Shown here: positions 8,935-17,494 of the stretch, in pieces
Layout of the letters: the number at the start of each line of letters is the position of its first letter
Position numbering within the stretch: position 1 is the stretch's first letter
DNA from: SHXR01 sp046160305
GTDB taxonomy: Bacteria > Pseudomonadota > Gammaproteobacteria > Burkholderiales > SG8-39
Length of the DNA stretch: 64,000 bases
Assembly: GCA_046160305.1 (NCBI GenBank)
Contig: JBJXGX010000393.1
Span: 7,243-71,242 of the forward strand
Reading direction: 5' to 3'
Program-made: the position numbers and the translations under genes
Notes under the pieces: generated by a model
The model's input: the letters and a program-made list of their open reading frames with translations, nothing else
What the model was told of the DNA's origin: nothing
Database searches by the model: none

Positions 8935-9198
8935 ATGAATCGATCGAATGGTGTGATTGCGACTGCCGCGCTCGCCTGCGTGCTTGTCGCCTGCGGTGGA
9001 GGTGGTGGTGACGATGGCGGTAGCGGTGGAGCCGCCGGCGGCAATACCGGCACCACTCCGACGGGAAATGCGTTTGTCGCCATAGTCCAGGAAGTCATCG
9101 ATACGCCGAATGCCAGTGGCGCCGATCCCCGGAGCACGGGGGGAGTTGCGGCAGCGTCCGATGAAGCAGAGGAGCCCCAAGCCGTTCGGATCAATTGA
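8935..9198 (+). CDS. Small lipoprotein, glycine-rich
   Basis: This 87-residue protein starts 12 bases after the DUF4331 stop, with GGGAG upstream. It has a short lipoprotein signal with lipobox L17-V18-A19-C20, followed by a flexible tail of Gly, Asp, Ser and Thr (residues 21-43) that looks like a linker. The last 40 residues contain FVAIVQEVIDT and no known domain. The tight spacing suggests that it works with the DUF4331 protein at the outer membrane or periplasmic face. Function unknown. Confidence 0.7.
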   Translation: MNRSNGVIATAALACVLVACGGGGGDDGGSGGAAGGNTGTTPTGNAFVAIVQEVIDTPNASGADPRSTGGVAAASDEAEEPQAVRIN

Positions 9199-9295
9199 GG
9201 GCAAGCTCCTGTCGCAGGGTCCGCAGGCGATTCGTCCGCGGGCCTTGTATCTCTACCTCGTATTTTTTGATTCCGGCCTTCGATCCCATCAAACC

Positions 9296-10123
9296 ATGAC
9301 AGTACGATCAACACGACATGGGTCGTTCGCGATCCGCGCCACCATGACATTCGCCACCGCGCTCGGTATCGCCATGGCTACCCAAGCCCACGAGACGTGG
9401 ATCCTTCCAGCGAAGGGCGGAATGGAAAAGCCGGGCAATGCGACGCTACTCGTAACGAGCGGCATATCGTTTCCGCAACCGGAAACAGCCGTCGATCCGA
9501 AATCGGTGAGTCGATCCGGTCTATGTATTCGCGACCAGAAATGTCACGAGCTCGAACCGTTCAACATCTTCGGGCCTGCGCTCGCGCTCCGCGCGAACGT
9601 TGATCGCCCTGGCAGTGCCACGGCTTGGCTTGAGCTCTCGCCACACGAAATCGAATTGACGCAGGCACAAATCGAAGCGTACTTCGACGAGATCCATGCT
9701 GATCAAGCCCTCCGCGATGCATGGGCCGCTGAGCAACCCAAGGCGTGGCGCGAGCGCTATGTGAAGTTCGCGAAGACAGTGATACGCGTCGGCGCGCCGG
9801 ATCCGACCGATGTTGCATGGTCGAAGCCGATAGGCGGTGCGCTCGAAATCGTCCCGGAAAACAACCCTACTTTGTTGGGCCCGGGCGATACATTGACCGT
9901 GCGCGTTCTCAAGCAGGGCGTTCCGCTTCCACGTTTGATGTTGGCCATGCAAGTGGACGGTGGCCGCGATTGGCAGCGGACGGATGTAGACGGCCGCGCA
10001 AGGTTCAAATTGAAGGGTCGAGGACCTTGGCTGATCCACGGAACCGAACTGCTGCGGACTTACGGTGAAGGAATCGATTGGGAAAGCTGGTTCACGACGC
10101 TCACGATTGCCCCAAATTTCTGA
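9296..10123 (+). CDS. Exported DUF4198 protein
   Basis: From the ATG at 9296 the product has 275 residues with a signal peptide ending near TQA. The mature part begins HETWILPAKG, as is usual for DUF4198 (NikM-like periplasmic proteins linked to metal uptake). It ends in an Ig-like domain with GDTLTVRVLKQGVPLP and GRGPWLIHGTELL. The N-terminal His could bind metal, as suggested for the family. It is the last gene of the ECF-sigma cluster, about 100 bases after the lipoprotein gene. Whether it belongs to the same transcript cannot be told from sequence. Confidence 0.75.
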   Translation: MTVRSTRHGSFAIRATMTFATALGIAMATQAHETWILPAKGGMEKPGNATLLVTSGISFPQPETAVDPKSVSRSGLCIRDQKCHELEPFNIFGPALALRANVDRPGSATAWLELSPHEIELTQAQIEAYFDEIHADQALRDAWAAEQPKAWRERYVKFAKTVIRVGAPDPTDVAWSKPIGGALEIVPENNPTLLGPGDTLTVRVLKQGVPLPRLMLAMQVDGGRDWQRTDVDGRARFKLKGRGPWLIHGTELLRTYGEGIDWESWFTTLTIAPNF

Positions 10124-10182
10124 CCTAATGGGGATCGCGCTACGTGTTACCCAAAAAAGTACCCAAAAGCGGCTTACACGAC

Positions 10183-11271
10183 TTAGAGTCCTTTCGTTGC
10201 AATCGCGTGCATATCCGCAATACGCCAACCAACCGGGATGCTTGCCCCTTCGCGTAATGCCACGGGCGCCTGCCCGGCGATGCGGACGCGGAAGATTCGC
10301 CCCGATACCGTGCCGATCGCAAGGATGCTCTCGCCGTAGTTGATCAAGGTCTCGACAGCCATCGTGGCAGTCGTGTCCGCGCCGGCAAGATCACCCGCGC
10401 GAACGCGCTCCGGGCGGAGCAGAATGTCGATCGCGGCGCCCGTTGCGAAGCGCTGCTCGCCCGATAGGGCCACACGGCCCAGCCCCTCGACATCGGCGCA
10501 GAGCGGATCCTGGCTCGCAACGATACCTGATAGAAAATTGCTGTCCCCAATGAATTCGCCGACAAAGCGCGTCGCGGGCCGGTGGTAGACATCGAGCGGA
10601 GCCGCGACCTGCTCGATGCGCCCGGCATTGAACACCGCGATACGGTCGGACATCGTCATCGCCTCGGTTTGATCATGCGTCACATAGATCATGGTGATCC
10701 CGACATCGCGATGGATACGCTTGATCTCCACCTGCATCTGCTCGCGCAGATTCTTGTCGAGCGCACCGAGCGGTTCATCGAGCAGCAGCACGTCCGGGCG
10801 AAACACCAGGCCGCGGGCGAGTGCGACGCGTTGTTGTTGACCGCCCGAGAGCTCGCGCGGATGCCGCTGACTGAATGCAGTCAACCCCACCAACGCGAGT
10901 ACGTCGGCGACGCGCCGGCGGAGCTCATCGCCCGCGATGCCGCGCATGCGCAACGGAAACGCGACGTTCTTCTCGATCGTCATATGCGGGAACAACGCGT
11001 AGCTCTGGAACACCATGCCGATGTTGCGTTGCCATGGCTTGAGCGCAACGAGATCGCGCCCGTCGAGCAGAATCGAGCCGCTGTTCGGAGCCTCGAACCC
11101 CGCGACCATCATCAGGGTGGTCGTCTTGCCCGAACCGCTCGGACCTAGGAGCGTGATGAATTCGCCGCGCGCGATGTCGAGCGAGACGTCATCGACCGCG
11201 TTCGTCGCACCGTCATACGACTTCACCACGCTTGCGAGGCGCAGGTACGCCTCTGCCGGCATCCGCGTCAT
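10183..11271 (-). CDS. ABC importer ATPase (spermidine/putrescine PotA type)
   Basis: The 362-residue product has Walker A (GPSGSGKTT), the Q-loop (IGMVFQSYALFPHM), the signature ELSGGQQQRVALARG, Walker B (DVLLLDEPLGALD) and the H-loop (YVTHDQTEA). These are followed by a C-terminal TOBE domain (LLRPERVRAGD). This is the CUT1/PotA-like class of import ATPases. Its start overlaps the stop of the crotonase gene (ATGA), making it the last gene of the six-gene operon that begins with the substrate-binding protein at 17127. It powers the permeases at 14200-15821. Confidence 0.93.
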   Translation of the reverse strand: MTRMPAEAYLRLASVVKSYDGATNAVDDVSLDIARGEFITLLGPSGSGKTTTLMMVAGFEAPNSGSILLDGRDLVALKPWQRNIGMVFQSYALFPHMTIEKNVAFPLRMRGIAGDELRRRVADVLALVGLTAFSQRHPRELSGGQQQRVALARGLVFRPDVLLLDEPLGALDKNLREQMQVEIKRIHRDVGITMIYVTHDQTEAMTMSDRIAVFNAGRIEQVAAPLDVYHRPATRFVGEFIGDSNFLSGIVASQDPLCADVEGLGRVALSGEQRFATGAAIDILLRPERVRAGDLAGADTTATMAVETLINYGESILAIGTVSGRIFRVRIAGQAPVALREGASIPVGWRIADMHAIATKGL

Positions 11272-12086
11272 TCCTTGAACTGATCACCACGCCATTTCAA
11301 CGCAGCCCCCAGCCCCTTCTCGCGAGTGATCTCTTGAAATTTGCTGCCGATCTCGGTCTTCGCCGCATAGAGTGGTGAGACGATATCCAGCCCCGCGTTG
11401 AGCGCATTGCGGAAACCGGCCGCATCCGCCCCGCGATTGATGGACAACTTGGTTCCAACCAGGGCCTCCGGCGAGATCAAGGCGAGCCGCTTGGCATACT
11501 TGAGCGCGGCCTGCGGCAATTCGGCAAGCGGCACGACGCGATTCACCATCCCAAGATCGAGCGCGGCCTTCGCGTCGATCATGTCGCCGAAATAGAGCAG
11601 CTCACGCGCCCGCTTGTAGCCGATGATCCAGGGCATCACGATCGCAGGGCCGGTATCCGAGAAGCGGACCTCCGGTTCCCCGAACAACGCATTGTCCGCG
11701 GCGATCGTGAGGTCGCAGAGCATCGCAAGCTCGCAACCACCGCCGAGCGCATGACCTTGGACTGCCGCGATGACCGGCTTCTTCATGTCCCAGGGCGTCA
11801 TCTCGAAGCTGAGGCATTCGCGCAGGTACGCATGCCAGCGAAGCGCGTCGTGCCGCCCTTTCTCCTTCTCCGGATCAGTGCCGCCGATGTCGTAGCCGAC
11901 GCAAAAACTGCGTCCGTTGGCACGCAGCAGGACGACGCTGGTATCGGGATCTTCGTCCGCGCGGTGGAACGCATCGACCGCGGCGAGCCGCAGATCCTTG
12001 TTGATCGCATTGAGCTTTGCAGGACGATTCAATGTAACGATGCCGACGCGCGCATCGGTTTCATACAGTACGAGGGCTTCGGTCAT
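11268..12086 (-). CDS. Enoyl-CoA hydratase/isomerase (crotonase family)
   Basis: The 272-residue product shows the crotonase fold: FCVGYDIGG, the oxyanion-hole strand VIAAVQGHALGGGCELAMLCDL, and the GEPEVRF segment with a Glu in the catalytic position. It acts on acyl-CoA thioesters (hydration, isomerisation or a related reaction). Crotonases are versatile, so the exact step is open. The ATG at 12086 has GGAG close upstream; an in-frame GTG at 12095 is possible. Placement between an acyl-CoA synthetase and an import ATPase suggests that the imported acid is activated and then processed here. Confidence 0.88.
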   Translation of the reverse strand: MTEALVLYETDARVGIVTLNRPAKLNAINKDLRLAAVDAFHRADEDPDTSVVLLRANGRSFCVGYDIGGTDPEKEKGRHDALRWHAYLRECLSFEMTPWDMKKPVIAAVQGHALGGGCELAMLCDLTIAADNALFGEPEVRFSDTGPAIVMPWIIGYKRARELLYFGDMIDAKAALDLGMVNRVVPLAELPQAALKYAKRLALISPEALVGTKLSINRGADAAGFRNALNAGLDIVSPLYAAKTEIGSKFQEITREKGLGAALKWRGDQFKE

Positions 12087-12101
12087 GGACTCCACTTTCG
12101 A

Positions 12102-14210
12102 TCAATGGCGCGGCACGATAAGCGCATCCACGATCCGGCAGCCGCGGCCCGCCGGCAGGACGATGATGGGATTGAGATCTATTTCGGCGATGTGCTCGCG
12201 TTCGGCGTGCGCGAACGCGGCGAATGCTTCGATGCACTCGACCAGCGCATCGATATCGTAGGCGGTGCGCGTGCGTGCTCCGGCAAGGAGCCGCGCGGTC
12301 TTCGTGCGCTCGATCATCGCGCGCGCATCACCGACACGAAGCGGCAGCGGGCGGAGCGAGAAATCGTCCAGCAGCTCGATGGCGATACCGCCCATCCCGA
12401 AAGCAAGCATGAGGCCGAAATCCGGATCGCGCGTCACGCCGGCGAAGACCTCGATGCCACCTGACACCATCTCCTGAACCAGAATCCCGGCGAGCACTGC
12501 GGCGACATCATGTTGCCGTGCGTGCTCCGCGAGCGTGTTCCACGCATTGCGTACTTCCGATTCGTCACGAAGACCGACGCACACCAGCCCGAGATCCGAC
12601 TTGTGTGGAATAGCATCGGACACGGCCTTCAATACGATCGGAAACCCGATCGCGCCGGCCGCACGCTGCGCTTCCTCGACGTCCTGCGTCAATTGCTCGC
12701 GCGTCACCGGCATCCCTTGCGCGGCCAGCAAGCGCTTGGCATCCGCTTCATGGATCGACGCACGCGGCGCGCCGGCGACCAAAGTGGCAATGCCACCGCC
12801 TACAACGGTCCGCGAAGCCGCGTAGGGCGGCAACGGCGCGGCCCACTTCCCGACCTGCGCGACGGCACCAAGGCCTTGACGCGATCCACCGATCGCAACC
12901 AGACCGTGTTCGCGCAAGAAGTCGATTTGCGTGACCTGCATGATCCCGGGCCGCATGCCCATGACGAAATGCGGTTTCCGACTCTTGGCCGCGGCGTCCA
13001 CCGCGAACCGCGCGTAATCGATCGCACGTTCCGGCCGCCCCATCGGATTGAGATCGAACGCATCGGTACAAAGCACCACGTTGTCGCAGAGCGGATTGGC
13101 ATCGAGCATCGACAGCGCATGCGGGAAATTCGTCCGGAAATCACCGTTACCCCATGCATCGAGTGGATTGCCGTCCCCCACGAGCGGGCCCACGACGCGC
13201 TCGGTTGCAGCGAAGATATCGGCCGGCAGCGGCGGCAGATCGATTCCGCAGTTTTCCGCGACATCGAGAATGAGCTCGGCTTGCCCGCCGGAAGCCGTAA
13301 TGACCGCGATGCGCGGACCGCTTGGCAACACCTTGCTCTGGCAGACGGCGAGCACTTCGGTGAACGCATCAAGGTCGTCGACTTCGATTGCGCGATGCGA
13401 GCGGACGATCTCAGAGAACACGCGTGACTCGCCCGCCAGTCCGCCGGTATGGCTGGTGACCGCACGTTGCGTACGCGCTGATCGGCCGACCTTCAGGACC
13501 ACGACGGGTTTGCCGGCATCGGCGGCGCGATCGAGCGCAGCGACGAAGCGCTCGGGGTTGCGCACGGATTCGATGAAGAGGCCGATGACCTTGGTCGCGG
13601 GTTCATCGATCAGCACGTCGAGATAGTCAACGAGCGTCACCACCGCTTCGTTACCCGACGAAATGACGTGGCTGTAGCCGAAGCGGCGCAGGTCGGCGAG
13701 CATGCCGATGCAGACCGATCCGCTTTGCGAGATGAGCCCCACACTGCCGTTCAGGCGCGCGGCCTCGCGCACCTCCTGCATATAGGTCGTGGTGCGATTG
13801 ACCGGATTGAGGATGCCCATGCAATTGGGGCCGTTGAGTGCGATGCCCGCCTCGCGGCAGATCGACACCACCGCCTCTTGCAGTGCTTTGCCCGCCTCGC
13901 CCCGCTCGGCGAATCCACCGTCGTAGATCACCGCACCCCGCGCGCCCTTCTTGGCTACGCGTTCGAGATTCTCGCGGACCCGCGCGAACGACACGCAGAA
14001 GGCGACGACATCGGGTGGCCCTGGCAACTCATCGACCGACGCATAGCACCGCCGCCCGAAGAGTTCTGGATACTTCGGATTGATCGGCAGAACTTCGCCC
14101 TTGAATCCCATGCGATCCAGCGATTCGATGAGCGCACGTCCGATGGACGCGCGATCCGAGGCGCCTAATATGGCAATCGACCGCGGCGCGAGCAGTGCGC
14201 TAAGTGACAT
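12102..14210 (-). CDS. ADP-forming acyl-CoA synthetase (acetate--CoA ligase family)
   Basis: The 702-residue product combines the CoA-binding Rossmann domain (LLAPRSIAILGASDRASIG), the succinyl-CoA-ligase-like domain (GLISQSGSVCIGM; the phospho-His segment SHTGGLAGE) and a C-terminal ATP-grasp domain (VLKAVSDAIPHKSDLGLV). The two subunits are fused, as in many bacterial and archaeal ACD enzymes. It turns a carboxylic acid, ATP and CoA into acyl-CoA, ADP and phosphate. The ATG at 14210 gives the family-typical N-terminus and overlaps the end of the permease gene by 11 bases. Its place inside an ABC-importer operon links it to the transported substrate. Confidence 0.88.
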   Translation of the reverse strand: MSLSALLAPRSIAILGASDRASIGRALIESLDRMGFKGEVLPINPKYPELFGRRCYASVDELPGPPDVVAFCVSFARVRENLERVAKKGARGAVIYDGGFAERGEAGKALQEAVVSICREAGIALNGPNCMGILNPVNRTTTYMQEVREAARLNGSVGLISQSGSVCIGMLADLRRFGYSHVISSGNEAVVTLVDYLDVLIDEPATKVIGLFIESVRNPERFVAALDRAADAGKPVVVLKVGRSARTQRAVTSHTGGLAGESRVFSEIVRSHRAIEVDDLDAFTEVLAVCQSKVLPSGPRIAVITASGGQAELILDVAENCGIDLPPLPADIFAATERVVGPLVGDGNPLDAWGNGDFRTNFPHALSMLDANPLCDNVVLCTDAFDLNPMGRPERAIDYARFAVDAAAKSRKPHFVMGMRPGIMQVTQIDFLREHGLVAIGGSRQGLGAVAQVGKWAAPLPPYAASRTVVGGGIATLVAGAPRASIHEADAKRLLAAQGMPVTREQLTQDVEEAQRAAGAIGFPIVLKAVSDAIPHKSDLGLVCVGLRDESEVRNAWNTLAEHARQHDVAAVLAGILVQEMVSGGIEVFAGVTRDPDFGLMLAFGMGGIAIELLDDFSLRPLPLRVGDARAMIERTKTARLLAGARTRTAYDIDALVECIEAFAAFAHAEREHIAEIDLNPIIVLPAGRGCRIVDALIVPRH

Positions 14211-14985
14211 GGTGCGAGCGATTCCTGATGAGTAACGATACGACGACGCCAACGAGAACACCGACGGTGAGGAGCGTCGAGATCACCGCGATCACCGGGT
14301 CGGATTCGAGCCGGATGCTCTCGAACATTTTCTTGGGCAAGGTCGATCCGTCGCGACCGGCGATGAAAATCGCGATCACCGCCTCGTTGAATGAAGTAAG
14401 GAATGCGAACAGTGCCGCCACCAGGATGCCGGGTCGCAGCACCGGCAACGTTACATGCCAGAACGTACGCAACGGGTTGGCGCCCGAACTCATCGCAGCC
14501 CGCTCGAGGTTGCGATCGAATCCTTTCAGTGCCGCGGTCATCACCAGAAACACGACGGGAACCGCGAGGGCCGTGTGCGCGATCACCACGCCAAGCGCGG
14601 TCCCCCGCATCTGCAGCGCGCTCAGATAGCCGTAGTATCCAAGACCGCTCACGACATGCGGCACGACCAGCGGCAGCATGATGAGGAGATTGACGCCACC
14701 CCGCCCCCTGAATCGATGGCGTACATAGGCGAACGCGGCGGGCAGCACGATCAGCAAGGTGAGGATCGTCGTGCCGGCCGCGACGATGAAACTGTTCAGC
14801 GTGGGTTCGAGCCAATCCGCATCGGTGGCGAACTTGCGGTAGTACCCGAGGCCGTAACCGGGCGGGGGAAATTCGAACGAGATGGCGGTCGAGAACGACA
14901 TCGGGACCACGATCAGGATCGGTGCAAGCAGGAACAACCCTGCAATCACCGCAAGCACCGCGACCGGCGCGCCGCTCATCCCCAT
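14200..14985 (-). CDS. ABC importer permease 2 (PotC type)
   Basis: The 261-residue inner-membrane protein has about six hydrophobic segments and the EAA loop NLERAAMSSGANPLRTFWHVTLPVLRPG that docks the ATPase. Two starts compete. ATG 14985 gives MGMSG. ATG 14979 overlaps the stop of the first permease (ATGA), which would be the classical coupled start. Both give a normal PotC-like protein. The C-terminus overlaps the start of the acyl-CoA synthetase gene. Confidence 0.9.
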   Translation of the reverse strand: MGMSGAPVAVLAVIAGLFLLAPILIVVPMSFSTAISFEFPPPGYGLGYYRKFATDADWLEPTLNSFIVAAGTTILTLLIVLPAAFAYVRHRFRGRGGVNLLIMLPLVVPHVVSGLGYYGYLSALQMRGTALGVVIAHTALAVPVVFLVMTAALKGFDRNLERAAMSSGANPLRTFWHVTLPVLRPGILVAALFAFLTSFNEAVIAIFIAGRDGSTLPKKMFESIRLESDPVIAVISTLLTVGVLVGVVVSLLIRNRSHHVT

Positions 14986-15821
14986 AGCCGATCCAATCCG
15001 GCGATGCGGTTGTAGAGCGCAAGCAGCGCGAGGGTCACGACCAGCAGCACCGTCGCGAGTGCGGCGGCGAAATCCCATGCGAGCAGCTCTTCGACCTGTT
15101 GCGTGATGAGCTGCGAGATCATCATGTCCTGCGGCGTACCAAGCAGGATCGGTGTCACATAGAATCCGAGGCACAACGTGAAGACCAGCACCGAACCGTT
15201 CACCACCCCGGGCAAGCTGAGCGGCAGGAAGATCTCGAGGAATGCCCGATGCGGCGGGGCCCCCAGGCTATGCGCGGCACGCAAATGCGTCGAATCGATC
15301 CGGCGCATCACGCCATAGAGTGCCATCACCATGAAGGGCAACAGAATGTGCACCATCCCAAGCGTGGAGGCGAATGAAGTAAAGAGTAGCTGCGGCGGTG
15401 CCCCCACATCGAACAGCGCGGCGAGCGCAACGAGCACACCTTTGTTGCCGAGCATCACGAGCCAGGCGTAGGTACGAACGACGAATCCGGTCCAGAAGCT
15501 CATGGCGACGATCGCGAACAGTACGAGGGCGAGCGTGCCCTTGCGGGTCGCCATAACGTAAGCGAGCGGATAGCCGAGCGCCAGACACCAGAGCGTTACG
15601 ACGAACGCGGTCGTAAACGTGTTGAGCAGGACCTTGAGGTAGACCGGCACCGTCAGCAGGCGATGAAAATGGCCGAACGGTGCATTGGCGCCGGTCACGC
15701 TCAGGGCCAGCATGTAGAGAACCGGCGCGATGAAACACACGATCAGGAACAGAACCGCCGGTGCGAGCATCGCACGGACGGCCCAGCTTCCCTCGGGGGG
15801 CGCGACTACGGAACCTGCCAT
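14976..15821 (-). CDS. ABC importer permease 1 (PotB type)
   Basis: The 281-residue protein opens with a hydrophobic helix (AVLFLIVCFIAPVLYMLALS) and has six membrane segments. The EAA loop is HLRAAHSLGAPPHRAFLEIFLPLSLPG. It pairs with the PotC-like permease to form the channel of a polyamine/opine/Fe3+-type importer. The gene is separated from the binding-protein gene by about 230 bases carrying repeats (15836-16061), which could set the receptor to transporter ratio by stopping or protecting mRNA. Confidence 0.9.
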   Translation of the reverse strand: MAGSVVAPPEGSWAVRAMLAPAVLFLIVCFIAPVLYMLALSVTGANAPFGHFHRLLTVPVYLKVLLNTFTTAFVVTLWCLALGYPLAYVMATRKGTLALVLFAIVAMSFWTGFVVRTYAWLVMLGNKGVLVALAALFDVGAPPQLLFTSFASTLGMVHILLPFMVMALYGVMRRIDSTHLRAAHSLGAPPHRAFLEIFLPLSLPGVVNGSVLVFTLCLGFYVTPILLGTPQDMMISQLITQQVEELLAWDFAAALATVLLVVTLALLALYNRIAGLDRLWG

Positions 15822-15835
15822 CGCGATTCAGACGC

Positions 15836-16061
15836 GGCAAGACCACGGGGAATCGCCATCCCAAGCGGTAAACCCTGCCCTCCGTTCGCCCTGAGCGTGT
15901 CGAACGGGCGGACGCGGAAACCGCTTACGACTCGGCGCACAGGTGAAGCGGTCGAACTTGCGCGCGCATCCTTCGACAAGCGCAGGACGAACGGGCAACG
16001 ATGTCCGGCGACCACAATCGATCACCGTGGCAAGACGATGGGGAATCGCATAGTCAAGTCG
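15836..16061. repeat. REP-like inverted repeat framed by imperfect direct repeats
   Basis: Two related 25-26 base arms face each other at 15882-15907 and 15970-15994. They are variants of the common dispersed element whose translation reads PFDTLRANG or FVLRLSKD. On either side lie imperfect direct copies of about 28 bases (15837-15864 and 16028-16056; both contain GGCAAGAC and GGGGAATCGC). The right copy covers the end of the binding-protein gene. The arms can fold into a large hairpin in the operon mRNA between receptor and permease. Confidence 0.7.
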
Positions 16062-17127
16062 CGAGCCACTGCGTGAAGCGCTCCTGGATCTTCGCCGCGT
16101 TGTTCGCGAACCATTCCGGATCCGGGGTAATGGCCACTTTGGCATTGTCCGGGTGCGTAGGCATCTGGGTGGCGAACGCGGGGTTGACGAACTGGAAGGC
16201 GGCCGGATTCGACGGCCCGTAGAACAACCGATTGCAGAATTCGGCCTGCGGTTTGGGCTGCACGGCATGCTGGATGAACTGCCAGGCTGCATCACGATTC
16301 GGCGCGCCCTTGGCAACACACCACATCGTCGTATGAATGGTCGCTCCCTCCCAAACCACTTCGACCGGCACACCTTGCTGCTTCAACTCGCTCGCTCGCG
16401 CATTCCACATCGCCATCATGTGCACTTCGCCATCGCGCAAGAGCTGCTGCGACTGATTGCCTTGCGTCCACCACACCTTGATGTGTTTCTTGATCTGATC
16501 GAGCTTGCGAAAGCCACGATCGATATCGAGCGGGAAAATCTTGTCCGCCGGAACGCCATCGGCCGCAAGCGCGAAGACCACCGCACGGACCGGATTGTTG
16601 ATCATTGAGCGCGGTCCGGGAAACTTCTCGACATTCCAGAAATCGGCCCAGTTCCGCGGGCCACCGCCGGGAAACTTGTCGGCGCGATACGCGAGATTGG
16701 TGCCAAGCGCGCACGCGGCGACGCCGTTGGCGAATGTCGCGTTCGCGAACAGCTTGTCCTTTTGCAGGATCTTCCAGTCGATCGGCTCGATCAGCCCTTC
16801 GCGCTCGGCGCGCAGCAATTCGCCTTGCTCGATCGTGGTGATGTCCCATTCGTAGGATTTCGATTGGACTTGCGCCTTGAGTTTGGCGTAGGACACGGGT
16901 GCGACCGTGCGAACACGCACGCCGGTCTGCTCCGTGAAGGTCTTGAAGTAGGCGGCGTCTTCCGCAGCCGTCCAACTGCCGCCCCAGGTGTTGACGTAAA
17001 GCGTCTTTGCCTGCGCGTGTGCAAAGCGGAGCAAGCCTGGGGCCGTGACGGCGGCCGCACCAACGCCTGCCAATGCCTTGACTACGCGGCGACGCGATGC
17101 GTCGGGTAAGGGGCGGATATACGTCAT
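16054..17127 (-). CDS. Periplasmic substrate-binding protein of the PotD/PotF-like importer
   Basis: The 357-residue product has an RRR-containing signal of Tat-like appearance (SRRRVVKALAGVGAAAVTAPG) and then KTLYVNTWGGSWTAAEDAAYFKTFTEQTGV, typical of extracellular solute-binding family 1/8 receptors for polyamines and similar amines. Further marks are WDITTIEQGELLRAE and WGGSW near the ligand site. The ATG at 17127 is favoured because AAAGGAGGAGACG stands directly before it; the frame is open to 17235 but that part has no signal. First gene of the operon 10183-17127. The ligand is unknown; the acyl-CoA synthetase downstream hints at a carboxylate. Confidence 0.9.
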   Translation of the reverse strand: MTYIRPLPDASRRRVVKALAGVGAAAVTAPGLLRFAHAQAKTLYVNTWGGSWTAAEDAAYFKTFTEQTGVRVRTVAPVSYAKLKAQVQSKSYEWDITTIEQGELLRAEREGLIEPIDWKILQKDKLFANATFANGVAACALGTNLAYRADKFPGGGPRNWADFWNVEKFPGPRSMINNPVRAVVFALAADGVPADKIFPLDIDRGFRKLDQIKKHIKVWWTQGNQSQQLLRDGEVHMMAMWNARASELKQQGVPVEVVWEGATIHTTMWCVAKGAPNRDAAWQFIQHAVQPKPQAEFCNRLFYGPSNPAAFQFVNPAFATQMPTHPDNAKVAITPDPEWFANNAAKIQERFTQWLAT

Positions 17128-17260
17128 GCGTCTCCTCCTTTGGTTCTCGAATCCGTGACGGGTATCGCGGATTATGCCGTACGGAGCGAGATCGGCATTC
17201 TGCGCCATCGCCTCGACCTCGGGCTCGTCAATCAAGGGCGCAGGCGAATCCGCGATCGCG

Positions 17261-17332
17261 CTACTTCAGCGGCATGACCAGGTTCGGCAACCAGATCGTG
17301 ATCGGCGGGAATGCGGTGACGAGCCATATTGA
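17261..17332 (-). pseudogene. Remnant of TRAP transporter large permease (DctM) C-terminus
   Basis: The minus strand reads SIWLVTAFPPITIWLPNLVM then PLK and a stop at 17261. This closely resembles the last helix of DctM subunits of TRAP transporters, which commonly end in a Phe-Pro-x-Ile-x-x-Trp-Leu-Pro motif. Upstream the frame hits a stop within about ten codons and no other DctM part is visible. The rest of the region 17128-17494 shows nothing else recognisable. The remnant sits at the edge of the TerB/helicase island, as if the transporter gene had been cut there. Confidence 0.45.
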
Positions 17333-17494
17333 GCACTGTCCGCACTGCGGCGGTTCGCCCTACCCTAGGAGCGGAATGGCGGACATTGCTCCGTGCTGTG
17401 CGTAGGAGACCCGCTGCGACTTTTCGAATTCGTCGAGGCAAGCCGCATACCCGTACGCTTATCGCCAGTTCGCAATTCTCCAGCCGTCAACGCA

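Noticed and set aside
12510..13427. 305-codon open frame on the plus strand
   Set aside because: It is fully antisense to the ADP-forming acyl-CoA synthetase gene and has no recognisable motif.
17331..17405. CxxC zinc-ribbon peptide (HCPHCGGSPYPRSG) on the plus strand
   Set aside because: The frame has no start signal and covers a non-conserved gap. Two CxxC-like pairs can arise by chance in such sequence.
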